A DNA stretch of 64,000 nucleotides, from contig NZ_KB899659.1 in the NCBI RefSeq assembly GCF_000378385.1, forward strand, positions 25,318 through 89,317, read 5' to 3'. The DNA is from Paenibacillus daejeonensis DSM 15491. GTDB taxonomy: Bacteria > Bacillota > Bacilli > Paenibacillales > Paenibacillaceae. A program made the position numbers and the translations under genes. Each line of letters begins with the position of its first letter. Within the stretch, counting starts at the first letter, position 1. Of this stretch, positions 27,030 to 36,451 are shown piece by piece. Below the pieces are notes generated by a model. The model saw nothing but the letters and a program-made list of their open reading frames with translations. It did not search any database and had not been told where the DNA came from.

Positions 27030-27700
27030 CGCGAGACCTCGATACGGTACCCGAGCCCCCGTATTGTCTCAATGCGAAAATCTCCAGAGTCCACGAATCG
27101 TTCCCGCAGCCGTTTGATGTGGACATCAACGGTGCGGTTGTCACCTGCATAATCCATTCCCCAGACGGCTGCGATGAGCTGTTCGCGCGTAAATACTTGG
27201 CCTGGGCTATCAGCGAGCTTGCATAGTAGTTCAAACTCTTTGAGTGGCAGGGATAGGGACTGCTCGTCTTGGAGAACCTTATACGTCTGCCGATCCAGAA
27301 CCGTCCGTCCAAGTCGAATGGTCTTGGCGGCGAGATTTCGGTGCCGCTTCAGTAAGGCTTTCACGCGGGCAGCAAGCTCCAGTGGATCGAACGGCTTGGT
27401 GAGGTAATCATCGGTCCCCAGCTCGAACCCCTTCACCTTCTCCCAGGTTTCGCCCCTTGCAGTCAGCATCAACAACGGCAATGACGCATCTGCTCTTCGG
27501 AGCTCCTTGCACAAGGCCCAGCCATCCATGACCGGCATCATAATGTCCAGCACTACCAGATCGACTGGCTCTGATGCATACACAGACAATGCCTCCCTCC
27601 CATCGGCAGCCTCCAGCGTCTTCAGCCCTTCATTGCGCAAAAATAATCCAACGAGCTCGCGAATATTCGCATCGTCGTCAGCGATAAGTACAGTAGTCAT
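27026..27700 (-). CDS. OmpR-family response regulator
   Basis: A 224-residue regulator. The receiver domain has the acidic pair in LIADDDANIRE, the phospho-acceptor Asp in VDLVVLDIMMPVMDG and Lys in TKPFDPLEL. The C-terminal winged helix ends with VWGMDYAGDNRTVDVHIKRLRERF and IETIRGLGYRIE. I start at the ATG at 27700, with AAGGAG upstream; a longer frame opening at 27742 overlaps the TATAAT of the probable promoter and has no ribosome site. Confidence 0.93.
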   Translation of the reverse strand: MTTVLIADDDANIRELVGLFLRNEGLKTLEAADGREALSVYASEPVDLVVLDIMMPVMDGWALCKELRRADASLPLLMLTARGETWEKVKGFELGTDDYLTKPFDPLELAARVKALLKRHRNLAAKTIRLGRTVLDRQTYKVLQDEQSLSLPLKEFELLCKLADSPGQVFTREQLIAAVWGMDYAGDNRTVDVHIKRLRERFVDSGDFRIETIRGLGYRIEVSR

Positions 27701-27740
27701 GGCTTCGATCGACTCCTTGCTAACTCTTGATTGTGGCTCC

Positions 27741-27765
27741 ATTATACCCTATCGGAGGGGCGATC
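27741..27765 (-). promoter_or_regulatory. Probable -10 region of the two-component operon
   Basis: A perfect TATAAT lies on the minus strand at 27746-27741, about 40 bases before the response regulator ATG. The best -35 match (TTGTAG) is 19 bases away, so the promoter may need an activator. Confidence 0.45.
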
Positions 27766-27787
27766 CTACAACTGTGGCTATAGTCAT

Positions 27788-27825
27788 ATAAAAAGGCATC
27801 AGGATACGATATCCTGATGCCTCTT
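27788..27825 (-). terminator. Bidirectional Rho-independent terminator
   Basis: GGCATCAGGATA and TATCCTGATGCC form a near-perfect stem; on the minus strand it is followed by TTTTTA. It ends the solute-binding protein gene to its right. Confidence 0.85.
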
Positions 27826-27868
27826 TCAACATTATTCCTACATTTCAACGCTTGATAATTTGTTATTT

Positions 27869-29530
27869 TCAGTTAGCAAACTGCCCGGCATCAATGGCCT
27901 GCTGCTTCTCGTCCAGAATTTCCTGGTAGCCCGCACTCAGGTAGCGCTGTTTGGCTGCCTCGTATTTGGCATCAAACTCTGCTTCCGGTGCAAGGGCAAC
28001 TTCCAGATACAGTTCTTGGAACAGCGAGTTCAGGTCGGCTTTATAGTCGTTGACTTTCTCAAGCACGACAGTAAACAAGGCATCTGGTGTCCGGTACTCG
28101 GCTGTTTCGTCACGGTATCTGAGCATGTCTTCGGCGAGCTGCTCATAGCCGGCTGGAGCCCAGTTCCGCAGATTGTACTTCACCGTCAGCTCAGGCGTTT
28201 CGAACACGGGCGACTCGGTCACAAGTGCCCAATAGTCTTTGTTATTGTTCTGGGCCAGGACTGATTCACCCGTGAAGTCTGCATTTCGAACAGGCAGTCC
28301 CTCTTCATCGAGGGTATAGTTCTCGCCTTCTACCCCGTTTTGCAGGGTGAACAGATTCTCATGCTGGCTCATCCACTCAAGGTACATCCAGACAGCAGCA
28401 CGCTCTTCTGGCGTCGACAGATAATTCATTCCCATGATGAAGCCAAATGGCCAGTACGCACGTGCTTGTGGCACATTGCCCTCAGGCACACCTGCTCCAG
28501 GTGGCACAACAGCAAATTCAGCTTGCGGATTGTTCTTCAGCGTCGCTTCGAACACATCTGTGTTGCTGGCGAGATAGAAACCGTAAGTTCCTGTACGGCC
28601 AGCTACGAACTCTGACTTGATTTTACCGTCGTCATCACGCAGATAGAATTCTTTGTCGATCAGACCGTTATTAAACTGGTAGTTAAGGTTGCGCAGCCAA
28701 GCTTCGGTGTCCTTGGTTGTGAAATCGGCTACTCCCAGATCCGAGTAGAGTGCGCGGTATTCCGGATCGACTGGCCAATCTCGGAAGCCGTAGCTGTACA
28801 CATAGTTATTCCGAGTCAGGGCACCGCCTGTTACGCCAAGCCCTGCTTCTTTCCACTTCACGAGCATTTCATTGTATTTCTCGAGCGAGGTCAGATCTTC
28901 AACCTTCATCCCGACTTGCTCCACCCAGTCCTTACGAATCAAATTAACAAAATTGTCGGTATCCGGACGTGCCGCAAAGAAGAACACATTTTGATCATTG
29001 ACTACACCATATTGCTGGATCGTCTCGCCCATATTGCTCCAATACGTTGGAGCGTAGTGCTCAATCTCATTCCAATCGAGCGGTTGCATGACATCCTCGC
29101 CATAGTAGGCCAGCGCTTGCGGCATATCGTAGTGGAAGATAATATCCGGAGCCCTGCGAGCCGCCAACAGCTGCTCATAGTCCGTTACTTCGTTGTTGCG
29201 CGTAATGGGGACAAAATTAACATTAATATTGTGCTTGTCGCCAAATTCGTTCTGTATCCAGCGAGTATAATAGTTATCTGTTACGTTCCAGCCTTCAAAG
29301 GCGCGCTCATAGACCGGAATGTCCAGGTCAACTGTCTCTGGAAAGCCTTGTGAGTAATCCGGGAAGCCATCGGCTGTTCCTGTATCGCCAACATTTTCAG
29401 TCGTGTTATTCGTCGGCGGCGGGTCGTTGTCAGGCACGTTGTTCCCACCACCATTATTTGTACAGCCTGCGAGCATACTGGCGCTCATCATGACGGCCAA
29501 GAACATCGTCATTTTTTTTCTTTTGTTCAT
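27869..29530 (-). CDS. CUT1-type extracellular solute-binding lipoprotein (LplA-like)
   Basis: A 553-residue binding protein of the LplA-like group common in Paenibacillus oligosaccharide transport. The signal sequence ends with the lipobox SMLAGC and is followed by an Asn/Gly/Pro/Thr-rich linker. The body has family features such as DIIFHYDMPQALAYYGE and the C-terminal YQEILDEKQQAID. I start at the ATG at 29530, with GGGGG eight bases upstream, because an earlier frame start at 29569 would put 13 polar residues before the signal. It is the last gene of a permease-permease-SBP operon. Confidence 0.9.
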   Translation of the reverse strand: MNKRKKMTMFLAVMMSASMLAGCTNNGGGNNVPDNDPPPTNNTTENVGDTGTADGFPDYSQGFPETVDLDIPVYERAFEGWNVTDNYYTRWIQNEFGDKHNINVNFVPITRNNEVTDYEQLLAARRAPDIIFHYDMPQALAYYGEDVMQPLDWNEIEHYAPTYWSNMGETIQQYGVVNDQNVFFFAARPDTDNFVNLIRKDWVEQVGMKVEDLTSLEKYNEMLVKWKEAGLGVTGGALTRNNYVYSYGFRDWPVDPEYRALYSDLGVADFTTKDTEAWLRNLNYQFNNGLIDKEFYLRDDDGKIKSEFVAGRTGTYGFYLASNTDVFEATLKNNPQAEFAVVPPGAGVPEGNVPQARAYWPFGFIMGMNYLSTPEERAAVWMYLEWMSQHENLFTLQNGVEGENYTLDEEGLPVRNADFTGESVLAQNNNKDYWALVTESPVFETPELTVKYNLRNWAPAGYEQLAEDMLRYRDETAEYRTPDALFTVVLEKVNDYKADLNSLFQELYLEVALAPEAEFDAKYEAAKQRYLSAGYQEILDEKQQAIDAGQFAN

Positions 29531-29578
29531 CCTATATTCCCCCATATGATCATAGTTACGTGAGCCCAATTCAGTGGA

Positions 29579-30472
29579 TTATCCCTTCACCGATCCGAGC
29601 ATGACGCCTTGAACAAAGTACTTCTGGATAAACGGATAGACGCACACAATCGGCAATGTCGCAAAGACGACGACCGAGGCCTTCAACACCTCTGGATTGG
29701 AGAGCTGAACAGTCGTAGCCTCCAGTTGGAAGCTTTCACTTGCTTGCACGACCAAATAATACAACTTGAGCTGCAGCGGTCTTAAATCGATATTGAACTT
29801 GATGTAGAACAGTGCATCCTGATACGCGTTCCAGCGTCCCACAGCATAGAACAGCGATAGTGTAGCCAGAATCGGTTTACATAGTGGCAAAACGACACTA
29901 ATCAGAATTCTAAAATGTCCTGCCCCGTCCATCCGGGCCGACTCCTCCAGACTAAGTGGAATCGTGCTCATGATTGAAGTACGCAATATCAGCATATTGA
30001 AGGCGCTGAATGAAAGCGGCAGTACGAGCGACCAGATTGTATCCAGCATGCCAAGACTATTGACCAGCATGTAGTCCGGAATGATTCCGCCGCCGAAGTA
30101 TAAGGTAAACACGCAGATAAAAGTAAGTACGACACGGCCTTTGAGCTGCGGCCGGGATAGTGGGTATGCCGCGCAAATTGTCACGATCATGCCGATGATC
30201 GTAAACAGCACTGTGACAATAACGCTTACATAGAGTGAGCGAACGATACTGGCATCGGCAAAGATTTTTCCGTACGCATCAAATGTAAGTCCTTGTGGAA
30301 TCAAGAAAACCTTCTGGGCAATGACATAAGCATCGTCACTCAACGATTTGGCTACGACATGTAAAAATGGAAGCAGACATACAAGTGAAGCGACAATCAA
30401 GACAATATGAATGATGACATCCCACACATCAAATCGGAACCGGCGGGGAGCAGTATAGGCTCTTTCCTTCAT
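29579..30472 (-). CDS. CUT1 sugar ABC transporter permease (LplC-like)
   Basis: A 297-residue membrane permease with six spans and the EAA motif ESARMDGAGHFRILISVVLPLCKP. The C-terminus (YPFIQKYFVQGVMLGSVKG) is the usual CUT1 ending. It follows the other permease by 16 bases. No ATPase is encoded here, as is normal for this family, which shares an MsmX-type ATPase. Confidence 0.93.
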   Translation of the reverse strand: MKERAYTAPRRFRFDVWDVIIHIVLIVASLVCLLPFLHVVAKSLSDDAYVIAQKVFLIPQGLTFDAYGKIFADASIVRSLYVSVIVTVLFTIIGMIVTICAAYPLSRPQLKGRVVLTFICVFTLYFGGGIIPDYMLVNSLGMLDTIWSLVLPLSFSAFNMLILRTSIMSTIPLSLEESARMDGAGHFRILISVVLPLCKPILATLSLFYAVGRWNAYQDALFYIKFNIDLRPLQLKLYYLVVQASESFQLEATTVQLSNPEVLKASVVVFATLPIVCVYPFIQKYFVQGVMLGSVKG

Positions 30473-30488
30473 TAGACAAGTCTCCTTT

Positions 30489-31451
30489 CTACAGCAAGCC
30501 CTCCTCCCCTAGTTTCTTGGCGATCCGGTCGGCGAGGAGTACGAGGATCAGGCCGATGATCGCTTGGAACAGACCGAGTGCCGTGGCGCGGCTGAAATCG
30601 CCGCCTTCAATCCCCCAGCGGTATACCAGTACCGGAATGGTGGTGGTATATTCTGTCGTAGCTTTGTTGGTCAGGGCCATAATGCGCTCGAATGATCCGC
30701 CCATCACGCTACCCAAGCTGAGGATCAGCAGCATAACGATTGTCATCCGAATCGATGGCAAGGTGACATTCCACATCTTGCGCCACCGTCCCGCACCATC
30801 TACGGTTGCAGCTTCGTAGAGCTCGGGGTTGACCGAAGTGATGGCCGCGAGATAGATAATGGTTCCCCATCCCATACTCTGCCACACACCGATGGCAAGG
30901 TAAGTAAACAGCCAATTTGTATTTTCTTGCAAGAACGGTATACGGTTGATTCCTATTTGCTCGAAGAGATTGTTAACCATCCCACTGCCGTGTCCGAGGA
31001 GTTGATACGCAATGGCGCCAATGATAACCCAGGACAAGAAGTGAGGCAGGTAGAGCAGCGTCTGGTTCAAGCGCTTGAAGAAAACATTCTTCACTTCATT
31101 AATCAGCAAGGCTAGAACGATCGGCGCCGTAAAGCTGAACAGCAGATCCAGTACATTGAGAAGCAGCGTATTGCGAACTGCACGAAGGAATTCAGGTCGT
31201 GCAAATAAATCGATGAACACCTGAAACCCTACCCAATCACTTCCCCAGAATCCCCTCGCAATTTTATAATCTTTGAACGCAAGCATAAGGCCCGACATCG
31301 GCGCATATTTGAACAAGAGAACAAAGGACAAGGGCACAAGCAGCAGAGCGTACAGCTGCCAGTCGCGGCGAAGATAATAGGAGAATCCACGTGATGGTTT
31401 TATGCGTGTAGCAGATACAGTATCGGCCTTCGCCGTTGGTCCAGCTTTCAT
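30489..31451 (-). CDS. CUT1 sugar ABC transporter permease (LplB-like)
   Basis: A 320-residue permease with six membrane spans and the EAA loop YEAATVDGAGRWRKMWNVTLPSI. The longer open frame to 31571 is rejected because the ATG at 31451 has a textbook AAAGGAGG site. The N-terminal YLRRDWQLYALLLVPLSFVLLFKYAPM is typical of LplB/YtcP-group permeases. It is the first gene of the transporter operon, downstream of the AraC-type regulator on the opposite side of a 245-base gap. Confidence 0.92.
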   Translation of the reverse strand: MKAGPTAKADTVSATRIKPSRGFSYYLRRDWQLYALLLVPLSFVLLFKYAPMSGLMLAFKDYKIARGFWGSDWVGFQVFIDLFARPEFLRAVRNTLLLNVLDLLFSFTAPIVLALLINEVKNVFFKRLNQTLLYLPHFLSWVIIGAIAYQLLGHGSGMVNNLFEQIGINRIPFLQENTNWLFTYLAIGVWQSMGWGTIIYLAAITSVNPELYEAATVDGAGRWRKMWNVTLPSIRMTIVMLLILSLGSVMGGSFERIMALTNKATTEYTTTIPVLVYRWGIEGGDFSRATALGLFQAIIGLILVLLADRIAKKLGEEGLL

Positions 31452-31644
31452 AGTCTCACCTCCTTTTTGACCCGGTGGTACCAGTTGGCTCCACTTGGAA
31501 TGGAACCGGGTTGCTGCACTTATCATAGCGCTTACATTTTGAATTGGTAAATCCTGAACTTTGATTTTCACCCTTCATTTTTGCTAATTCCCTTGATTTG
31601 ACGGGGTTTTTCGCAGGTTTGATAATCAAATGTGATGGGTAGGA

Positions 31645-31694
31645 TCAAAAGTAAAGCTGCCCCGATCTGATGATCAGACCATTAGGGCAGCGCA
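31645..31694 (-). terminator. Rho-independent terminator after AraC-type gene
   Basis: On the minus strand GCTGCCC and GGGCAGC pair across an inner weak stem (GATCATC/GATC region), followed by TTTACTTTT. It begins at the regulator stop. Confidence 0.7.
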
Positions 31695-31696
31695 AG

Positions 31697-33967
31697 TTAC
31701 GATTCATTCGTCCGGCATTTCGCTTTGTAACTGCTCGGCGGCATACCCTCGAATTTTCGAAAGAAGCGGTTGAAGCTTTGGACATTGTAATAGCCGACAT
31801 CCGAAGCAATCTGTGTGATAGACAGGTCTGTATCCTGGAGCAGTTCCTTGGCCTTCTCAATGCGTAACAGATTCAGATAATCACTTAGACTCTGTCCGGT
31901 CATCTCATACACAATTTTACGCATGTAGGAGTAGCTGATACCGATTTCCTTGGCCATGTCCTGGAATACAATCTCTTCTCGATAATGCTCGTGCAGGTAT
32001 TGAACGATCCGCTGGCCATACTGATTGCTATCGCCTGGTGTCCGGGCCAGATATTGAACAATTTCCCTGCAGAAATCATACACATAATCCTCCAGCTCGT
32101 CCAAGGTATCAATGGATGACAAGGCCGCGTAGACATTGCCTCTGCCTGCGAAGATGCGGGCGGTGCTCACATTATTTTCACGCAGATGCTTGATGGTTAC
32201 ACCTACCAACTGGTAATAGACGAATAATATATTGTCATAAGATACGTACTCGGCGGAACGAATCTCGTCCCCGATTAGCTTTAGTTCCTTCGCGATACTC
32301 TCAAGATCACCCTGATCCAGGAAATTGAGGATTCGCCTTTCACTGTTAGCCGGATAAATATATTTTTTATCGAGATCATTTTTGGTCTCATAATGGATGC
32401 CGCCGCTCCCGTCTATCATACGCTGCTTAATCGCTTCCATCGCTTCGGCTACGCACTCCGGGATCTCCAGTCTGTCATCTGTGGGACTGCTTACGCCTAT
32501 CGTAACGGAATGGTTGAGCAGCTCTGCCGCCTTGTCCCGGGTTTGAATCAGCGCATTGCGGATGTCCGTGCTTGCTCGTTCACGGTCGGTCCCCTTGAAA
32601 TTAAGGACAATGGCAAAGCAGCCTTCTCCCTGATACACACATTCTGTGCGTATGCCTTGCGGAAACAGGTTGTCGCAATGGGTGATCAGCAAATAACGAT
32701 GATACGTACGGGTCTCGGGATTCGTCTCGCCAACATACGAGCGGTATCTGTCGATCGACAGAATGGAGACGATGAAGGATCCCCAAGGAAACACATCCGC
32801 AGCCTCGGGCGTCTGAACGCCCCGCAATAACTGGTAGACCGCCAAGCTGCGGGCATCTTGCTCCCGTTTCTGAAGAAGCTGGTTCAATCCCTCCTCTTCT
32901 TCACGCATTCGTTTAAAGGCCGCATCCAAAAAATCAAGCTCATTTTTGCTTTGGACGCCCAGATTGCCCCGCATACGCATTGTACGAACGAGCTCTCTTG
33001 CCGGCTTGGAGACCCATGTGGCCAGGAAGACGGTCAAGATGGTACCTGCCAGAATAATAGCAGCGGTCAGAATAATAATATTGCGTAATCTTGCTTGGGA
33101 GCTGGCCATCAGTTCATCGACGGAATGCACACTCATGCTGGTCCAGCCAAAGTGGTCGGACTTGGCCCAAGTATACAACATCCGCTCACCATCCACCTTA
33201 TGGAACTCATACCCTTCCTGCGCAGGATTCTGGAGAATCTCTGCCAGGATGGGATCTTCAGTCGTGTTTTGGAGTAGCATTGCTTTATCTTTATGTGAGA
33301 TGACCGTGCCGTCGGAATCCAGTACCATATAGCCACGCTGGCCTGAACCAGAGGAATCATACGCTTGTTCAATTTCGCGTTCTTTTAAATTGACTACGAT
33401 GGTGCCCCGCGTCGTGGTGGATAATCGATTCAGTGACAATACATAGGAGAGGACGTGCTCCCCCGAATCAAGCTGACGGGGAACCCAGATGCCGCTAATC
33501 CCTCGATGGTCCTCAAGCGCTTCTGTGATCCAGTCCAGGGATTCTGGGCGGGTTAACTCAACGATGCCTTTCTCCGTCGAAATTTCGTAATCGGAGTCGG
33601 CAAGGTGAAAGAAGGAAGAAGCCACCCCTTCCCCCATCCGATTCAAGTTCAGCAGCTGATACAGCACAGCTCTCGCATTGTTGATTGTCACAAAATTCGC
33701 ATTCAGCTCATTGTATGTTTCATAGGGACGTATACGGTCGAAAATATGGGTAGCCGTGAGACGCACGGTATTCTGAGAGAGATTATTGAGCAAGCTCTCA
33801 TTGAGTTTCAGACTGGCTTCCAAGCCGGCGAGCGAGGAATCGGCAATGGCCTGCTCGGAATGGTGCATCATTTGTTGACCACTGTACCAGGTCAGGATTG
33901 CCGTCGGAACAGCCATGACGCAGAACAAGATCACAATGAGCTGCAGCATCATTGACGTACGTTTCAT
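31697..33967 (-). CDS. Membrane-bound AraC-family sensor regulator (YesN/YtdP-like)
   Basis: A 756-residue regulator. An N-terminal membrane segment (8-28), a large extracytoplasmic sensor (about 30-295, Cache-like), a second membrane segment (IIILTAAIILAGTILTVFLATWV), a cytoplasmic linker with a long helical part, and a C-terminal AraC domain with two helix-turn-helices (IVFQDMAKEIGISYSYMRKIVYEMTG and ITQIASDVGYYNVQSFNRFFRKFEGMPPSSYK). Such proteins sense extracellular sugars and activate the neighbouring CUT1 transporter. The structured repeat at 34018-34153 lies just upstream of its start. Confidence 0.9.
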   Translation of the reverse strand: MKRTSMMLQLIVILFCVMAVPTAILTWYSGQQMMHHSEQAIADSSLAGLEASLKLNESLLNNLSQNTVRLTATHIFDRIRPYETYNELNANFVTINNARAVLYQLLNLNRMGEGVASSFFHLADSDYEISTEKGIVELTRPESLDWITEALEDHRGISGIWVPRQLDSGEHVLSYVLSLNRLSTTTRGTIVVNLKEREIEQAYDSSGSGQRGYMVLDSDGTVISHKDKAMLLQNTTEDPILAEILQNPAQEGYEFHKVDGERMLYTWAKSDHFGWTSMSVHSVDELMASSQARLRNIIILTAAIILAGTILTVFLATWVSKPARELVRTMRMRGNLGVQSKNELDFLDAAFKRMREEEEGLNQLLQKREQDARSLAVYQLLRGVQTPEAADVFPWGSFIVSILSIDRYRSYVGETNPETRTYHRYLLITHCDNLFPQGIRTECVYQGEGCFAIVLNFKGTDRERASTDIRNALIQTRDKAAELLNHSVTIGVSSPTDDRLEIPECVAEAMEAIKQRMIDGSGGIHYETKNDLDKKYIYPANSERRILNFLDQGDLESIAKELKLIGDEIRSAEYVSYDNILFVYYQLVGVTIKHLRENNVSTARIFAGRGNVYAALSSIDTLDELEDYVYDFCREIVQYLARTPGDSNQYGQRIVQYLHEHYREEIVFQDMAKEIGISYSYMRKIVYEMTGQSLSDYLNLLRIEKAKELLQDTDLSITQIASDVGYYNVQSFNRFFRKFEGMPPSSYKAKCRTNES

Positions 33968-34017
33968 TCAGAACCCCCCAATTAAACAATCTCTTTTTCA
34001 GGCTTTTGAAAAAAAGA

Positions 34018-34153
34018 AGCCTACAGTCACGGATCGATCTTCCGATCGCTGTTGTCCCCAGATTTCTTGATTTTTAACCGCTCTAGCGGTTGAAATCCGG
34101 GGACAAAGGCGAACGCTTCGCTTCTCCAGATTCGATTCCGTGCCTCTCCGGCC
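34018..34153 (-). ncRNA. Structured intergenic element, family 3 copy 1
   Basis: The minus strand folds into a composite hairpin: GTCCCCGGATTT pairs with AAATCTGGGGAC, enclosing the perfect AACCGCT/AGCGGTT stem. It is followed by CGATC-GGAA-GATCG with a GNRA-type tetraloop, and a short T-rich tail. A second copy lies at 52964-53121. Both sit in sense orientation just upstream of a minus-strand gene. A leader RNA, small RNA or mobile repeat are all possible. Confidence 0.5.
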
Positions 34154-34174
34154 TTTCTCCAACAGCCTTTTTAT

Positions 34175-34188
34175 TGTGAACGCTTTCA
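34175..34188. promoter_or_regulatory. Candidate cre (CcpA) site
   Basis: TGTGAACGCTTTCA fits the classical cre consensus TGWNANCGNTNWCA at every defined position. It lies upstream of the AraC-type regulator and could bring the sugar transporter under carbon catabolite control. Confidence 0.6.
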
Positions 34189-34451
34189 ATATGTAGCGAA
34201 TAAAAAATGACTACAAGGTCAGAAATGAACTTGCACCATTATATTACAAAAACCGATGGGAAATGGTCAATATAAGTTTTACGTCGTTCGATATAATTAA
34301 ATTCCGTTCAGTCATGAGGTTGTCGTCAAACCACTCCGTAATACTACAAAAGTATAGTGACTTAAGGTATAATAGATATGTTTCGTTGTCATGCGCTAGA
34401 GGAACGGCTGCCCTTCCTCTTCTATAATATAGAGAAGTCAGGAGAATCAAC

Positions 34452-35363
34452 ATGGAAAACCTTAATTATCGCATTTTGCTGTACTATAAATATGTTCCTA
34501 TTGAGGACTATGAAACGTATGCCAGTGAGCATTTGGCTTACTGCAAGGAGCTGGGCGTGAAAGGCCGAATTCTAATTGCTGCGGAAGGCATTAACGGAAC
34601 CCTGTCCGGTACCATTGAACAAACGGATGCTTACATGGCCCACATGCATGCTCAAGACGAATTCAAGGATATGGTATTCAAGATTGATGAGCATGAAGGT
34701 CATGCCTTTCAAAAATTGTTCGTTCGTCCCAAGAAAGAGCTTGTTACCCTTCGCTACGAGAAGCCGCTTGATCCCAATGTTCTCAGCGGCAAGCGGTTGT
34801 CTCCAAAAGAATTTCACGAGCAGCTCCAAAGAGATGACGTCATTATTGTGGACGGACGCAATGATTATGAATATGACTTGGGTCATTTCCGTAATGCGAT
34901 CCGACCAACTGTGGAGTCGTTCCGTGAATTTCCGGAATGGATTCGCAAAAACCTCAAGGATGCAAAGGACAAGACCATTCTAACTTATTGTACGGGCGGC
35001 ATTCGTTGTGAGAAGCTGACTGGCGTGCTGCTAAGCGAAGGTTTCAGCGATGTAGCGCAGCTCGATGGCGGCATCGCTACCTACGGTAAGGATCCTGAGG
35101 TGCAGGGCCGGTTGTTTGACGGAAAGATGTATGTCTTCGACGAGCGGATCTCCGTTCGCGTCAATCAGACCGATGAGAATATTACAGTCGGTAAGTGTCA
35201 CCACTGCGGGACACCAACGGACGAATATATCAACTGTGTGGACGATACCTGCCATCTGCAGCATCTGGTGTGTGAGGAGTGTCTGGATACGCATCAAGGG
35301 TACTGCTCCGATGCGTGCCATACCCATGATACGGGTGCTGAGACCGTCCCTGCTTCCAACTGA
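34452..35363 (+). CDS. trhO: tRNA uridine-34 hydroxylase / rhodanese TrhO (YceA)
   Basis: A 303-residue protein of the YceA/TrhO family, which hydroxylates U34 of some tRNAs to form 5-hydroxyuridine. An acylphosphatase-like N-terminal domain (with GRILIAAEGINGTLSG) precedes the rhodanese domain with the active-site loop YCTGGIRCEK. The C-terminus carries a zinc-ribbon-like cysteine set (KCHHCGTPTDEYINC...CEEC). The start has AGGAG nine bases upstream. It stands alone, with its own terminator. Confidence 0.93.
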   Translation: MENLNYRILLYYKYVPIEDYETYASEHLAYCKELGVKGRILIAAEGINGTLSGTIEQTDAYMAHMHAQDEFKDMVFKIDEHEGHAFQKLFVRPKKELVTLRYEKPLDPNVLSGKRLSPKEFHEQLQRDDVIIVDGRNDYEYDLGHFRNAIRPTVESFREFPEWIRKNLKDAKDKTILTYCTGGIRCEKLTGVLLSEGFSDVAQLDGGIATYGKDPEVQGRLFDGKMYVFDERISVRVNQTDENITVGKCHHCGTPTDEYINCVDDTCHLQHLVCEECLDTHQGYCSDACHTHDTGAETVPASN

Positions 35364-35380
35364 TCCACAACTATATAATG

Positions 35381-35425
35381 AAGAAAAGCATGTTCCGTCC
35401 CGTTCGGGGCAGGAACATGCTTTTC
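35381..35425 (+). terminator. Rho-independent terminator of trhO
   Basis: AAAAGCATGTTCC and GGAACATGCTTTT pair in a long stem, followed by CTTTTTTTA. It also lies between convergent genes and may serve the VanZ-like gene from the other side. Confidence 0.9.
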
Positions 35426-35430
35426 TTTTT

Positions 35431-36426
35431 TTATTGGAACAATTGCTTCAAGCGTTGAATGAGCTTTTGGCCTGCATTTGCTTCTGTGAGCGTGACATCC
35501 CATAGCGCAATATTTGCCTGGGGAGCTAAGCTTTCATTAATGACAGTAATGGTCAACTTTTCTTTTCCATGCAGTGGCGCTCGAAACGATAACCATTGAT
35601 TGTCCTCCGCGTTTACGGAAAGTTCTACGGTGTAAATAACTTCGCCGTCCGCGCTAAAAATCACTTCACTCGTATTATTTCCCATCTGTTCAAGTACGTC
35701 ATCAGGTATGGCTGCATAACCATGGATTTCTTTATATTCCCCATCTAGCCACACGGTAAACTCATTGTGCCTTGAATTACCCACACTGTAGAGGTTCATA
35801 TCCGGTTCTATTGATTCCTCGCCAACCGATAAGCCTAGTGGCGGCTGCTCCCATATCACTTGACCAGACTCCAATTCGATTTGATCCATTGGAATCGTGT
35901 CCCCTTGACCGCGATCGAGGTATCGATTGATCCCACTCACGGTAACATAAGTAAGTAAAGTGAGGATGACGGTAGAAATCAACAGCTTAACCCATACACC
36001 ATATCCCACCTTGTCTCTGACGACCAGGCGCTGTGCCGCATAGCCAACAGTTGCCCCCAAGGAATTGATCACAATATCATTCACATCGAAGGACCCCAGA
36101 CCTGTAACCATCTGGATTAGCTCTACGAGTGTAATGCCTAGAACGAAGAACAAGAGAAACGTGAGGAAACGGCAACGTACCAGTAGCGGAATGAGTAGTC
36201 CAAATGGAATGAATGCCAGAAAGTTCCCGAGGTCAAAAAACCAGATACTAAAATTCCGGTTGGTCGGAAACCGTAGAGGAATCCCTTCAAAGGTCAATAG
36301 AAAGCGAAAACCGGAATGAGATAACTCCGGCGTTCTATTAAATCCGACAAACAAAAAGAAAAAGGTTAAGACTGAGTAAAGACTCAGCACAATCCAAGCT
36401 ATCGAACGAGACTTCCCTTGTAACAT
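35431..36426 (-). CDS. VanZ-like membrane protein with C-terminal extracellular domain
   Basis: A 331-residue protein with about five membrane spans in the first 180 residues. The VanZ core shows NFLAFIPFGLLIPLL, GITLVELIQMVTGLGSFDVNDIVINSLGATVGY. The remaining ~150 residues are polar with beta character and no recognised motif; they probably face outside. I use the ATG at 36426 with AGAGGA ten bases upstream, which starts after the stop of the preceding gene. VanZ relatives confer low-level teicoplanin resistance in some settings, but most are unassigned. Confidence 0.85.
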   Translation of the reverse strand: MLQGKSRSIAWIVLSLYSVLTFFFLFVGFNRTPELSHSGFRFLLTFEGIPLRFPTNRNFSIWFFDLGNFLAFIPFGLLIPLLVRCRFLTFLLFFVLGITLVELIQMVTGLGSFDVNDIVINSLGATVGYAAQRLVVRDKVGYGVWVKLLISTVILTLLTYVTVSGINRYLDRGQGDTIPMDQIELESGQVIWEQPPLGLSVGEESIEPDMNLYSVGNSRHNEFTVWLDGEYKEIHGYAAIPDDVLEQMGNNTSEVIFSADGEVIYTVELSVNAEDNQWLSFRAPLHGKEKLTITVINESLAPQANIALWDVTLTEANAGQKLIQRLKQLFQ

Positions 36427-36451
36427 CCATGCAAATCCTCTCTGAGCCACT

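Noticed and set aside
33998..34189. Small protein of ~63 residues spanning the structured element
   Set aside because: The matching peptide pieces are separated by a block that is conserved in DNA but read in a different frame in the second copy, so coding is unlikely.
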